Position numbers and translations under genes: made by a program. From Anaerolineae bacterium (GTDB lineage: Bacteria > Chloroflexota > Anaerolineae > JAAYZQ01), in contig JAFGOG010000515.1 of assembly GCA_016926595.1 (NCBI GenBank), positions 1-5,208 of the forward strand: DNA of 5,208 bases, in the 5' to 3' direction. The notes beneath the pieces are model-generated. The model was not told the DNA's origin and searched no databases. It saw only the letters and a program-made list of their open reading frames with translations. Positions 5,179-5,208 of this stretch are shown in pieces (the first letter of the stretch is position 1; each line of letters begins with the position of its first letter).

Positions 5179-5208
5179 ATCTCCGCCCCACCAGGTGGCG
5201 AGGCTGGA

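Noticed and set aside
1..5208. CRISPR array, tRNA, rRNA or transposase gene
   Set aside because: I saw no regularly spaced repeats, no cloverleaf with a conserved T-arm, no rRNA-like segment and no transposase or integrase motif.

Overview
All recognisable genes in this window lie on the minus strand. The proteins suggest a high-GC bacterium. The mix of HicB-like, UPF0175 and DUF3368 toxin-antitoxin genes with an asymmetric FtsX-family ABC permease is the sort found in Chloroflexota, but no phylogenetic marker is present, so that placement is only an impression.

Right half (1741-5208): a two-gene ABC transporter operon. An 844-residue permease with two FtsX-type membrane units and one very large extracytoplasmic domain is followed, after 20 bases, by a 230-residue ATPase of the LolD/MacB/FtsE type. 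Together they form a plausible complete transporter or mechanotransmission complex; the substrate cannot be read from the sequence. Upstream (4989-5208) is an intergenic region with a possible minus-strand promoter for the operon, a better plus-strand promoter aimed at a gene beyond the right edge, and GGTGG/CCACC palindromes around that promoter.

Left half (1-1740): toxin-antitoxin remnants and a live-looking cassette. A UPF0175 antitoxin and a DUF3368 (PIN-like) toxin overlap by 4 bases (1068-1325 and 577-1071). They are preceded by an extended -10 element overlapping a perfect 8+8 inverted repeat, which looks like an autoregulatory operator. Further left lies a HicB-type antitoxin gene broken by one in-frame TAA at codon 14 (90-356), with no recognisable hicA partner beside it.

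The non-coding stretches are rich in structure. There are three hairpins between the toxin gene and the hicB pseudogene, and a roughly 110-base interrupted inverted repeat abutting the ATPase stop codon. A weak set of shared short motifs occurs in the same order on both sides of the toxin-antitoxin cassette. I found no clearly novel system. The most interesting points are the cassette's operator and flanking repeats, the nonsense-mutated hicB, and the large palindromic element.
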